This document shows positions 1-4,721 of a stretch of DNA of 7,675 nucleotides, one piece after another. The position numbers and the translations under genes were made by a program. How positions within the stretch are numbered: position 1 is the stretch's first letter; each line of letters begins with the position of its first letter. Location: contig JAENWO010000109.1 of the NCBI GenBank assembly GCA_016649925.1, positions 1 to 7,675 on the forward strand. Direction: 5' to 3'. This stretch comes from Actinomycetales bacterium. Lineage in GTDB: Bacteria; Actinomycetota; Actinomycetes; Actinomycetales; Beutenbergiaceae. The notes beneath the pieces were generated by a model. That model was not told where the DNA came from. It saw only the letters and a list, made by a program, of their open reading frames with translations, and did no database searches.

Positions 1-21
1 CTGCGTCGGCGGGACGCCTGA
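1..21 (+). CDS. Possible 3' end of an upstream plus-strand gene
   Basis: Frame 1 reads Leu-Arg-Arg-Arg-Asp-Ala and stops at TGA 19-21. Only six codons are visible, so the product cannot be named. The main support is positional: a perfect hairpin resembling a terminator begins 18 nt after the stop, as expected at the end of a plus-strand gene. The stop could equally be chance in non-coding DNA. Confidence 0.28.
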   Translation: MRRRDA

Positions 22-38
22 GCGTCGGCGACGGCCGA

Positions 39-66
39 GCGCCGGCGGGACACATCCCGCCGGCGC
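39..66 (+). terminator. Hairpin terminator, perfect 12-bp stem with 4-nt loop
   Basis: Positions 39-50 (GCGCCGGCGGGA) are the exact reverse complement of 55-66, with loop CACA at 51-54. All 12 pairs match and nearly all are G-C. The 3' flank is CTTCGG rather than a run of T, as is common for terminators in high-GC actinobacteria. It probably ends transcription of the gene left of the window. It also argues against the kinase reading frame being translated from further upstream, although that frame stays open to the window edge. Confidence 0.6.
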
Positions 67-95
67 CTTCGGCCGCCAGCGTTCCGCCGCTCCTG

Positions 96-158
96 GCGCC
101 CTCTGCGCCCTCTGCGCCCACTGCGCCCTCTGCGCCCTCTGCGCCCTCTGCGCCCACT
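96..158 (+). repeat. 9-bp tandem array, seven copies
   Basis: Seven consecutive 9-bp units start at 96, 105, 114, 123, 132, 141 and 150. Units 1, 2, 4, 5 and 6 are GCGCCCTCT; units 3 and 7 are GCGCCCACT. The array ends 9 nt before the GTG chosen for the histidine kinase and lies in its reading frame, where it would read Ala-Pro-Ser/Thr repeats. No ATG, GTG or TTG exists in that frame between the window start and 168, so the array is most likely leader sequence, unless translation starts outside the window. A multiple-of-three unit can change copy number without breaking a frame. Confidence 0.9.
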
Positions 159-167
159 GCGCTGTCG

Positions 168-1508
168 GTGTCCGGCGCCGCAGAGCCCGACGGCGGGGAC
201 CCGGTCCGCGCCCCGATCGCCCATCCGCAGCCGGACGGCGGCACCGGCTCCCCCGCCGCGGACGAGCCGCCCTTCACCGAGCTCCACGCTCGCCGCCTCG
301 GCCCGGTCCGCCGCTACTTCGCGGAGCACCCGGTCGCGATGGACTGGCTCGTCATCGTCCTGTTCGGGGTGCCAGGCCTGGTCAGCGCCTGGTTCGCAGC
401 CAACCCGTGGCTGTCCGGGGCGCTCATGCTTGGCGGGTGCGCCGCGCTGTACTGGCGCCGACGGCGGCCGGTTGCCGCCCTGGTGGCGCTCGCCGCGCTC
501 GCCCTCGCCGCCGTCGCGGTCGCCGGGGACACCAGCGGGTTCGAGCTCGGCCTCGCGTTCGGCGTCTACGCCGTGGCGACGGACCGCTCGCCGCGCGTTG
601 CCTGGTCCGCCGTGATCGGGGTGAACGTCGGTGTCTTCGGCGCGCTGCTGCTGTGGGGCACCTGGGAGCCCAACGTGGCCGTCACCCCGGTGATCGCGAC
701 GTCCGTCGGAGTGCTCCTCCTCACCCTCGTCGCGATCGCGATCGGCTCGAGCGTGCGCAACCGCCGCGAGCACGTGCAACGCCTCCTCGACCGCGCGAAC
801 CAGTTCGCGCTCGAGCGGGACCAGCGTGAGCGGATCGCCACCGCGGCCGAGCGCACCCGCATCGCCCGCGAGATGCACGACGTCGTCGCGCACAGCCTGT
901 CCGTGATGATCGCCCTGGCGGACGGTGCGAGTGCGAGCCTCGCCCGGTCACCGGAGCGCAGCGCAGCGGCCCTCACCGAGCTGGCCACCACGGGACGCAA
1001 CGCGCTGGCCGATATGCGGCGCATCCTCGGGGTGCTGCGCGACGGTCAGGTCGGCTCCGTCTTTACCGCGGGTGCGGTCACCGACGGCGACGTGCCGCTC
1101 GCTCCGCAGCCCGGTGGGCACGACCTGGGCGAGCTCATCGGGACATTTCGTGCGGCCGGTCTGCCCGTCCGGCTCACCGTCGTCGGCCCGGCGGTGCCTG
1201 TCGACGCGGGTCTGGAGCTCACCATCTACCGGATCGTCCAGGAGGGCCTGACGAACGTGCTGCGCCACGCCCCGCGCGCCGAACGGATCGAGGTAGCTGT
1301 CGCTCGTGCGGACCACACGGTCACGGTCACCGTCACCAACGATGCGGGCGCCGGCCCCCTCGAGGCCCCCGTCGGCAGTGGCCAGGGACTGATCGGCATG
1401 CGGGAGCGCGCCGCGGTGTACGGCGGAACTGTCGAGGCCGGCCCCGGCGGCTCCGGCTGGCGGCTCCGCGTGGCCCTACGCTTCGAGGAGAAGGAGGAGC
1501 ACGCGTGA
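168..1508 (+). CDS. Membrane sensor histidine kinase (HisKA_3 / NarX-DesK type)
   Basis: A two-component sensor that autophosphorylates on His and passes phosphate to the regulator encoded next to it. Residues 1-57 are a Pro/Ala-rich cytoplasmic lead. Five or six hydrophobic segments follow, roughly 58-78, 81-95, 101-119, 126-136, 144-163 and 171-192, with little extracytoplasmic loop, so the stimulus is probably sensed within the membrane. A linker coiled coil (about 197-230) leads to the HisKA_3 H-box, RIAREMHDVVAHS, with phospho-acceptor His237 followed by Asp238. The HATPase domain has the N-box QEGLTNVLRHA (358-368) with Asn363 and the G-box GQGLIGMRER (405-414). The length of 446 aa is normal for this class. 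GTG 168 is the first usual start codon in a frame open to the window edge. It has no visible Shine-Dalgarno, so the start is uncertain; it must lie before about residue 35, because the Arg-rich stretch ahead of the first helix looks genuine. The stop overlaps the next start by 4 nt. The ligand is unknown. Confidence 0.93.
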   Translation: MSGAAEPDGGDPVRAPIAHPQPDGGTGSPAADEPPFTELHARRLGPVRRYFAEHPVAMDWLVIVLFGVPGLVSAWFAANPWLSGALMLGGCAALYWRRRRPVAALVALAALALAAVAVAGDTSGFELGLAFGVYAVATDRSPRVAWSAVIGVNVGVFGALLLWGTWEPNVAVTPVIATSVGVLLLTLVAIAIGSSVRNRREHVQRLLDRANQFALERDQRERIATAAERTRIAREMHDVVAHSLSVMIALADGASASLARSPERSAAALTELATTGRNALADMRRILGVLRDGQVGSVFTAGAVTDGDVPLAPQPGGHDLGELIGTFRAAGLPVRLTVVGPAVPVDAGLELTIYRIVQEGLTNVLRHAPRAERIEVAVARADHTVTVTVTNDAGAGPLEAPVGSGQGLIGMRERAAVYGGTVEAGPGGSGWRLRVALRFEEKEEHA

Positions 1509-2182
1509 GCATCTCGGTGCTGCTGGTGGACGACCAAGCGCTGCTGCGGATGGGCTTCCGTCTGGTCCTGGAGGCCGAGGACGACATCGTGGTGGTCGGT
1601 GAGGCGTCCGACGGCGCGGCGGGGGTGAGCATGACGCATGCGCTGCGTCCCGACGTCGTCCTGATGGACGTGCGGATGCCCGGGGTCAACGGCATCGACG
1701 CCACCAGCCGGATCGTGGCCGAGCATCCGGGCACCCGGGTCATCATCCTCACCACGTTCGACCTCGACGAGTACGCGTTCGCGGGCCTGCGGGCCGGCGC
1801 CAGCGGCTTCCTGCTCAAGGACACCCAACCGACGGAGCTGGTGGGCGCCATCCGCACGGTCGCCTCGGGAGACGCCGTCGTCTCTCCCCGGATCACCCGA
1901 CGGATGCTCGAGATGTTCGCTCCCCAGCTCCCGCGCCCCAGCGACGCGACCGGTGCGGACGCCGGCCACGACGAGTTGCTCGCCGATCTCACCCATCGCG
2001 AGCACGAGGTCCTGCTCGCCATCGCCGATGGGCTCTCGAACGCGGAGATCGCCCAGCGGCTGTACGTCTCGGAGGCGACGGTGAAGACGCATGTCGGTAA
2101 GGTGCTTGCCAAGCTGGGGTTGCGCGACCGCGTCCAGGCTGTCGTCTACGCGTACGAGAACGGCCTGATCCGCCCCACCTGA
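1505..2182 (+). CDS. NarL/LuxR-family response regulator
   Basis: The DNA-binding partner of the upstream kinase. The receiver domain spans about 1-120, with acidic pocket Asp9/Asp10, phospho-acceptor Asp55 in LMDVRMP, switch Thr83/Thr84 and conserved Lys105 in LLKD. A variable linker (about 125-158) leads to a LuxR-type helix-turn-helix (about 160-220), with the typical LTHREHEVL start and the recognition-helix region SEATVKTHVGKVLAKLGLRD. The length of 225 aa is standard. The GTG start overlaps the kinase stop as GTGA (1505-1508). It is preceded by a strong Shine-Dalgarno AAGGAGG at 1491-1497, spaced 7 nt, so the pair is translationally coupled. Its targets are unknown; relatives often regulate their own operon or a linked transporter, but no transporter is seen here. 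Confidence 0.95.
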   Translation: MSISVLLVDDQALLRMGFRLVLEAEDDIVVVGEASDGAAGVSMTHALRPDVVLMDVRMPGVNGIDATSRIVAEHPGTRVIILTTFDLDEYAFAGLRAGASGFLLKDTQPTELVGAIRTVASGDAVVSPRITRRMLEMFAPQLPRPSDATGADAGHDELLADLTHREHEVLLAIADGLSNAEIAQRLYVSEATVKTHVGKVLAKLGLRDRVQAVVYAYENGLIRPT

Positions 2183-2205
2183 GACAACCGCCAAGGAGGG
2201 CAGCG

Positions 2206-2754
2206 ATGCGCGAGGAGCCCCGGCAGGGCCGGGTCGGCGTGCGCGATGCCGGCCCTGAGGACGCCGAGTTCCTCCTCGACATGCTGCTCGAAGCCTTCAA
2301 CTGGACCGGTGCGGAGCGCTTCAGCCGCAAGCAGGTGCTGCGCAACAAGACGCTCTCCCACTACGTCGCCGGTTGGCAGCGCGAGGGCGACCTCGGGGTG
2401 GTCGCCGTCGACCTCGCCGGACCGAGCGGGTTCCAGATCCCGGCCGGGGCGGCGTGGCTGCGACGGTTCACGGCCGCCTCGCCGGGATACGGCTTCGTGG
2501 CCGACGACGTGCCCGAGCTGAGCATGGCCGTTCTTCCCGGGTACCGGGGCCGCGGCATCGGCGCGGGACTCCTCCGGGCGCTGGCGGCGCGCGCGCGGGA
2601 CGCGGGCATCGAGCGGATCAGCCTCAGCGTCGAGGACGACAACCCTGCGGCGCGCCTCTACACCGCGGCGGGTTTCGTCAAGGTCGGACGCAACGGCAAC
2701 GCCGACACCATGGTGCTCGAGCTGGACGCCCTCGGTCAGGCCGTCGGGAAGTAG
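2206..2754 (+). CDS. GNAT-family N-acetyltransferase
   Basis: An acetyl-CoA-dependent acyltransferase of the GNAT fold, 182 aa, substrate unknown. The acetyl-CoA pyrophosphate-binding motif A is clear: strand ELSMAVLPGY, then RGRGIGAGLL (114-123). Motif B follows, with SVEDDNPAARLY (141-152) and GFVKVGR (156-162). The N-terminal third (about 11-60) fits the variable acceptor-binding helices. ATG 2206 has a strong Shine-Dalgarno AAGGAGG at 2193-2199, spaced 6 nt. It starts 23 nt after the response regulator stop on the same strand and no terminator is visible between them, so it is probably the third gene of the two-component operon. Whether it acts on a small molecule, such as an antibiotic or amine, or on a protein cannot be told from sequence. 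Its last 19 bp overlap the convergent lipoprotein gene. Confidence 0.9.
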   Translation: MREEPRQGRVGVRDAGPEDAEFLLDMLLEAFNWTGAERFSRKQVLRNKTLSHYVAGWQREGDLGVVAVDLAGPSGFQIPAGAAWLRRFTAASPGYGFVADDVPELSMAVLPGYRGRGIGAGLLRALAARARDAGIERISLSVEDDNPAARLYTAAGFVKVGRNGNADTMVLELDALGQAVGK

Positions 2755-3596
2755 ACGACCGTGGTGTCGCCGGCGAGGGACACCTCGAACCGCCCGATCA
2801 CCAGTCCAGCGCTGTTCAGCACATAGACCAGACGCGTGCTGCCGGACGCGAACTGCGGCAGCTGGACCAACGTCGCGGGCCCGCTCGCCTCGAGGACGGA
2901 CTGGAACACCGCGAGGTCCGTCTCGTAGGCGTTCGCGCCGTTGCTCAGGGTCCGGATCGCCGCCCAGTCGCCGTCGCCGGTGAGCTGGAGGAAACGCTCG
3001 GCCGCCCCGATGGCCGAGCCGAGGCCGACCCCGGAGTCGAGTCCCCGGTGTGCGCCGTCCTGCAGGTAGGGCTCCACCAGGCTGAGCGACCCGTCGTGCC
3101 AACCGACGGCGTAGGTGACGCTCTCCTCGATGATGGGGCCGCTCTCGTACGTGGTCCGCTGCCGGAGCGTGACCGCCGCGATCGTCCGTGCACCGTACCG
3201 GCCCACCACGCCCGCATCGCGGAGGTCGAACGTCACGCCCGTGGCGTCGCCCGCAGTGCTGGTGGCGCCGGCCAGCCGGCTGAGCTCGAAAGCGGTCGCT
3301 GCCGCGAAGTCCCGGGCCTGGGAGTCGAGACTCAAGGCATCGTCGAGCTCCTGCACCGCGACGGCCACCGAGGCGTCCTGCGAGATGATCGTCGGGTCCT
3401 CGACGTCGGGGTCGCGGACGAGGAAGTACGCATAGAGCTCGGCCATCAGCGTGACGAAGTTGTCCACCTGGGGGTCCATCTCGCCCGGTGGAGCCGTGGT
3501 GGCGTCGAGCTCGACGATCGGGGACGACGGCGAGCACCCGGTGAGCACGAGGAGGACCAGTGCGCCCGCCGCGAAGAGTGCCATGACCTGCCTCAT
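2736..3596 (-). CDS. Secreted lipoprotein of unknown function
   Basis: Residues 1-21 form a lipoprotein signal peptide: MRQ, a hydrophobic core rich in Leu, Val and Ala, then the lipobox LTGC with Cys21 as lipidation site. The mature protein should be anchored to the outer face of the cytoplasmic membrane. It begins with a Ser/Pro-rich stretch and carries about 265 residues with no motif I recognise. A segment near residues 191-206 (AERFLQLTGDGDWAAI) recalls helices of NTF2-like domains, but this is only a resemblance. ATG 3596 is chosen because a GGGGG motif (plus-strand 3604-3608) sits 7 nt upstream. An in-frame GTG at 3602 would add two residues but lie 1 nt from that motif. The length is 286 aa. 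Transcription is divergent from the kinase remnant and convergent with the acetyltransferase, whose end it overlaps (2736-2754). In actinobacteria such lipoproteins can lie beside Ser/Thr kinase genes, so the pairing may be old. Confidence 0.8.
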   Translation of the reverse strand: MRQVMALFAAGALVLLVLTGCSPSSPIVELDATTAPPGEMDPQVDNFVTLMAELYAYFLVRDPDVEDPTIISQDASVAVAVQELDDALSLDSQARDFAAATAFELSRLAGATSTAGDATGVTFDLRDAGVVGRYGARTIAAVTLRQRTTYESGPIIEESVTYAVGWHDGSLSLVEPYLQDGAHRGLDSGVGLGSAIGAAERFLQLTGDGDWAAIRTLSNGANAYETDLAVFQSVLEASGPATLVQLPQFASGSTRLVYVLNSAGLVIGRFEVSLAGDTTVVYFPTA

Positions 3597-3603
3597 CGCC
3601 ACA

Positions 3604-3608
3604 CCCCC
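3604..3608 (-). promoter_or_regulatory. Ribosome-binding site deciding the lipoprotein start
   Basis: On the minus strand the leader reads CTGGGGGT before GTG GCG ATG. The G-run is 7 nt from the ATG at 3596 and 1 nt from the GTG at 3602, which favours the ATG. Confidence 0.45.
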
Positions 3609-3645
3609 AGATGATCGACACTGTCAGCATCGCGCCGTGCTGCCC

Positions 3646-3652
3646 TACCCTA
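3646..3652. promoter_or_regulatory. Candidate bidirectional -10 element between divergent genes
   Basis: The sequence TACCCTA reads as TACCCT on the plus strand (3646-3651) and as TAGGGT on the minus strand (3652-3647). Both fit the actinobacterial TANNNT -10 consensus. It is nearly central in the gap between the lipoprotein (start 3596) and the kinase remnant (start 3690). Implied leaders are about 30 nt rightward and about 45 nt leftward. The -35 hexamers are poor on both sides, so this is a candidate only. Confidence 0.35.
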
Positions 3653-3689
3653 TGCGGGCCGCGGCCGTCTGTTCCTGGGGGAGGCGCAC

Positions 3690-3965
3690 GTGTCCGAGCC
3701 GGATGCCGTCCCACCGACGATCGCCGGATACGTATACGTCCGTCCCATCGGTCACGGTGGCTTCTCCGACGTCTACCTGTACCAGCAGCTGATGCCCCGG
3801 CGCGAGGTGGCGATCAAGGTGTTGCGCCCCGTCGTCGACCTCACAGAGGGCACGGTGCTCCTCGTCGCCGCACCCGAGGGGTACTTCGTCAACAGGGCAG
3901 CCAGCCTGGAGATCGCCTCCAGCTCGGCGAGTCTCATCACGATCCTCATCCTCAGCACGAGCTGA
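3690..3965 (+). pseudogene. Truncated Ser/Thr protein kinase, N-lobe remnant
   Basis: Residues 1-46 match the start of actinobacterial Hanks-type kinases: an IAGY lead, the glycine-rich loop IGHGGFSDVYLY (20-31), and REVAIKVL with ATP-contacting Lys43. After about residue 46 the kinase fold stops. There is no alpha-C Glu region, no HRD catalytic loop and no DFG, and the ORF ends at 91 aa where a whole kinase domain needs about 260. The gene cannot encode an active kinase. The remaining 45 codons are not recognised; they still end in G or C in about 40 of 44 cases, so they look like once-coding sequence in the same frame, not out-of-frame debris. GTG 3690 has a good Shine-Dalgarno (GGGGGAGG, 3677-3684, spaced 5 nt). 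The likely history is a large internal deletion joining the kinase N-terminus to the end of the same or a following gene. A short functional fusion peptide is possible but unsupported. Confidence 0.75.
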
Positions 3966-3999
3966 GCCTGCGCCCCTGGGCGTGGTGAGCCCGACGGTC

Positions 4000-4005
4000 T
4001 AGGGT
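4000..4005 (+). promoter_or_regulatory. -10 box of a probable leaderless promoter for the methyltransferase-like gene
   Basis: TAGGGT fits TANNNT and ends 7 nt before the GTG at 4013. This places the expected transcription start on or beside the start codon. There is no convincing Shine-Dalgarno between. The -35 region is not recognisable. Confidence 0.45.
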
Positions 4006-4012
4006 CGGTCCG

Positions 4013-4465
4013 GTGAGCCGCGCACGTCTTCGCGTCTATCCCCCAGTCGTCTACGGACTCGGGCTGCTCATCGCCCTGGTGGGGCATCTTCTCCTTCCGC
4101 TGTCGCTGCCGCACCTGTGGTGGCTCCGTGCGATCGGTGCTCTTCTGATCGCGGCGAGCATGGCGCTCGCGGCGTGGACGGCTGCCACGTTCACCCGGGC
4201 ACGCACCACGGTGCACCCGTTCCACGAGGCATCGACACTCGTGACGGACGGACCGTTCAGGTTCTCCCGCAACCCCATCTACCTGGGATTCACGACGGCG
4301 ACCATCGGTGTCGCGCTGACGGCGGCGAGCTGGTGGCCGGTCTTCGTCCTTCCCGTGATCGGGTGGGTCATGGAGGGGATCATCGTGTGGGAGGAGCGCA
4401 TGCTCAGCCGAGTGTTCGGCCCCGCGTACGAGGCATTCAGCCGCCGGACACGGCGCTGGATCTGA
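4013..4465 (+). CDS. Isoprenylcysteine carboxyl methyltransferase / PEMT-like membrane protein
   Basis: A small integral membrane protein of 150 aa in the ICMT/PEMT-like family. Members that have been studied transfer methyl groups from S-adenosylmethionine, but bacterial members of this size mostly have no known substrate. Hydrophobic segments lie at about 10-30, 36-58 and 89-120, the last being a helical hairpin. The family signature is clear: TDGPFRFSRNPIYLG (78-92), then EERMLSRVFGPAYEAF (127-142) and a basic tail RRTRRW near the C-terminus. The Arg/Asn-Pro-Tyr segment and the Glu-Glu pair belong to the cofactor-binding C-terminal part in characterised relatives. GTG 4013 fits the protein start and a TANNNT box 7 nt upstream; only a weak AGGG is present as a ribosome site. 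It lies 47 nt after the kinase remnant but probably has its own promoter. A function in lipid or prenyl modification is inference only. Confidence 0.88.
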   Translation: MSRARLRVYPPVVYGLGLLIALVGHLLLPLSLPHLWWLRAIGALLIAASMALAAWTAATFTRARTTVHPFHEASTLVTDGPFRFSRNPIYLGFTTATIGVALTAASWWPVFVLPVIGWVMEGIIVWEERMLSRVFGPAYEAFSRRTRRWI

Positions 4466-4468
4466 CCC

Positions 4469-4521
4469 GGACCGCTCCCTCGGTCACGGCCTCGACCGAC
4501 CCTGCTGGACCGCTCCCTCGG
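4469..4521. repeat. 15-bp direct repeat pair after the methyltransferase-like gene
   Basis: GGACCGCTCCCTCGG occurs exactly at 4469-4483 and again at 4507-4521, a 38-bp period. Between them TCGGTC (4480-4485) and GACCGA (4494-4499) can form a 6-bp stem. The repeats sit just after the stop of the methyltransferase-like gene and 42 nt from the 3' end of the tRNA gene coming from the other side. They may be a local duplication or part of a termination region; no T-run is present. Confidence 0.6.
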
Positions 4522-4562
4522 GCGCCCGCGATCAGTTCTCCCGGTTAGCTCGCCAGGGCCCG

Positions 4563-4636
4563 TGCCCCCAGTGGGACTCGAACCCACACTTGGCCGATTT
4601 TAAGTCGGCTGCCTCTGCCGATTGGGCTATGGGGGC
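4563..4636 (-). tRNA. tRNA-Leu (anticodon UAA), class I shape
   Basis: Read on the minus strand, the cloverleaf is complete in 74 nt. The 7-bp acceptor GCCCCCA/TGGGGGC is perfect. The D-arm has three pairs, a C13/A22 mismatch and GG in the loop. The anticodon stem GCCGA/TCGGC encloses loop CTTAAAA, and the T-arm is GTGGG TTCGAGT CCCAC. The discriminator is A73 and CCA is not encoded (CGG follows). U33 then UAA gives a leucine tRNA for UUA codons. The D-arm, with a short stem, A14-A15 and an enlarged loop, is leucine-like. The variable loop is only CAAGT (5 nt), whereas leucine tRNAs normally carry a long variable arm. It lies downstream of ndh on the same strand, with its own probable promoter. 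None of the protein genes in the window has an in-frame TTA codon. Confidence 0.93.
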
Positions 4637-4644
4637 CGCGCCCG

Positions 4645-4650
4645 AGTGTA
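4645..4650 (-). promoter_or_regulatory. -10 box for the tRNA gene
   Basis: On the minus strand TACACT (TANNNT) lies 8 nt before the tRNA 5' end at 4636, so transcription would start almost at the mature end. No good -35 hexamer is visible at the usual spacing. Confidence 0.4.
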
Positions 4651-4676
4651 GCGGCGGCCCCGCCACGGGCAGCCGT

Positions 4677-4712
4677 GCCTCGGTGCGACGCGAGCACCCC
4701 TTAGTGCGAGGC
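4677..4712 (-). terminator. Possible stem-loop at the end of ndh
   Basis: GCCTCG (4677-4682) pairs with CGAGGC (4707-4712), and inside it GTGC (4683-4686) pairs with GCAC (4694-4697). The structure starts 10 nt after the ndh stop and lies before the tRNA promoter, as expected for a terminator. The stem is interrupted and no T-run follows, so this is tentative. Confidence 0.3.
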
Positions 4713-4721
4713 GGCCCGGCC

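Noticed and set aside
96..158. CRISPR-like array
   Set aside because: The units are 9 bp, directly adjacent and without spacers, and no cas gene is present. It is a simple tandem repeat.
1..167. N-terminal extension of the histidine kinase to the window edge
   Set aside because: The frame is open, but it has no ATG, GTG or TTG and passes through a perfect terminator-like hairpin and a tandem array, so it is probably not translated.
1226..2194. Minus-strand open frames antisense to the kinase and response regulator
   Set aside because: They have no domain signature and lie opposite two genes with complete conserved motifs and ribosome sites.
2373..3614. Long plus-strand open frame (413 codons) opposite the lipoprotein
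   Set aside because: It is Arg-rich without domain motifs and crosses the acetyltransferase end and the whole lipoprotein gene. It is a high-GC shadow; the lipoprotein with signal peptide explains the region.
2146..3714. Long minus-strand open frame (522 codons)
   Set aside because: It overlaps the acetyltransferase, lipoprotein and regulator ends in a different frame, with low-complexity Arg/Gly composition and no motif.
3991..4008. Inverted repeat CCGAC...GTCGG around the -10 box of the methyltransferase-like gene as an operator
   Set aside because: Only five pairs with an 8-nt loop in very GC-rich DNA; expected by chance and without a candidate regulator.
4563..4636. tRNA-Lys reading of the TTTT stretch in the anticodon region
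   Set aside because: The tRNA is on the minus strand, where the 7-nt loop is CTTAAAA and the central triplet is UAA. The T-run belongs to the other strand.
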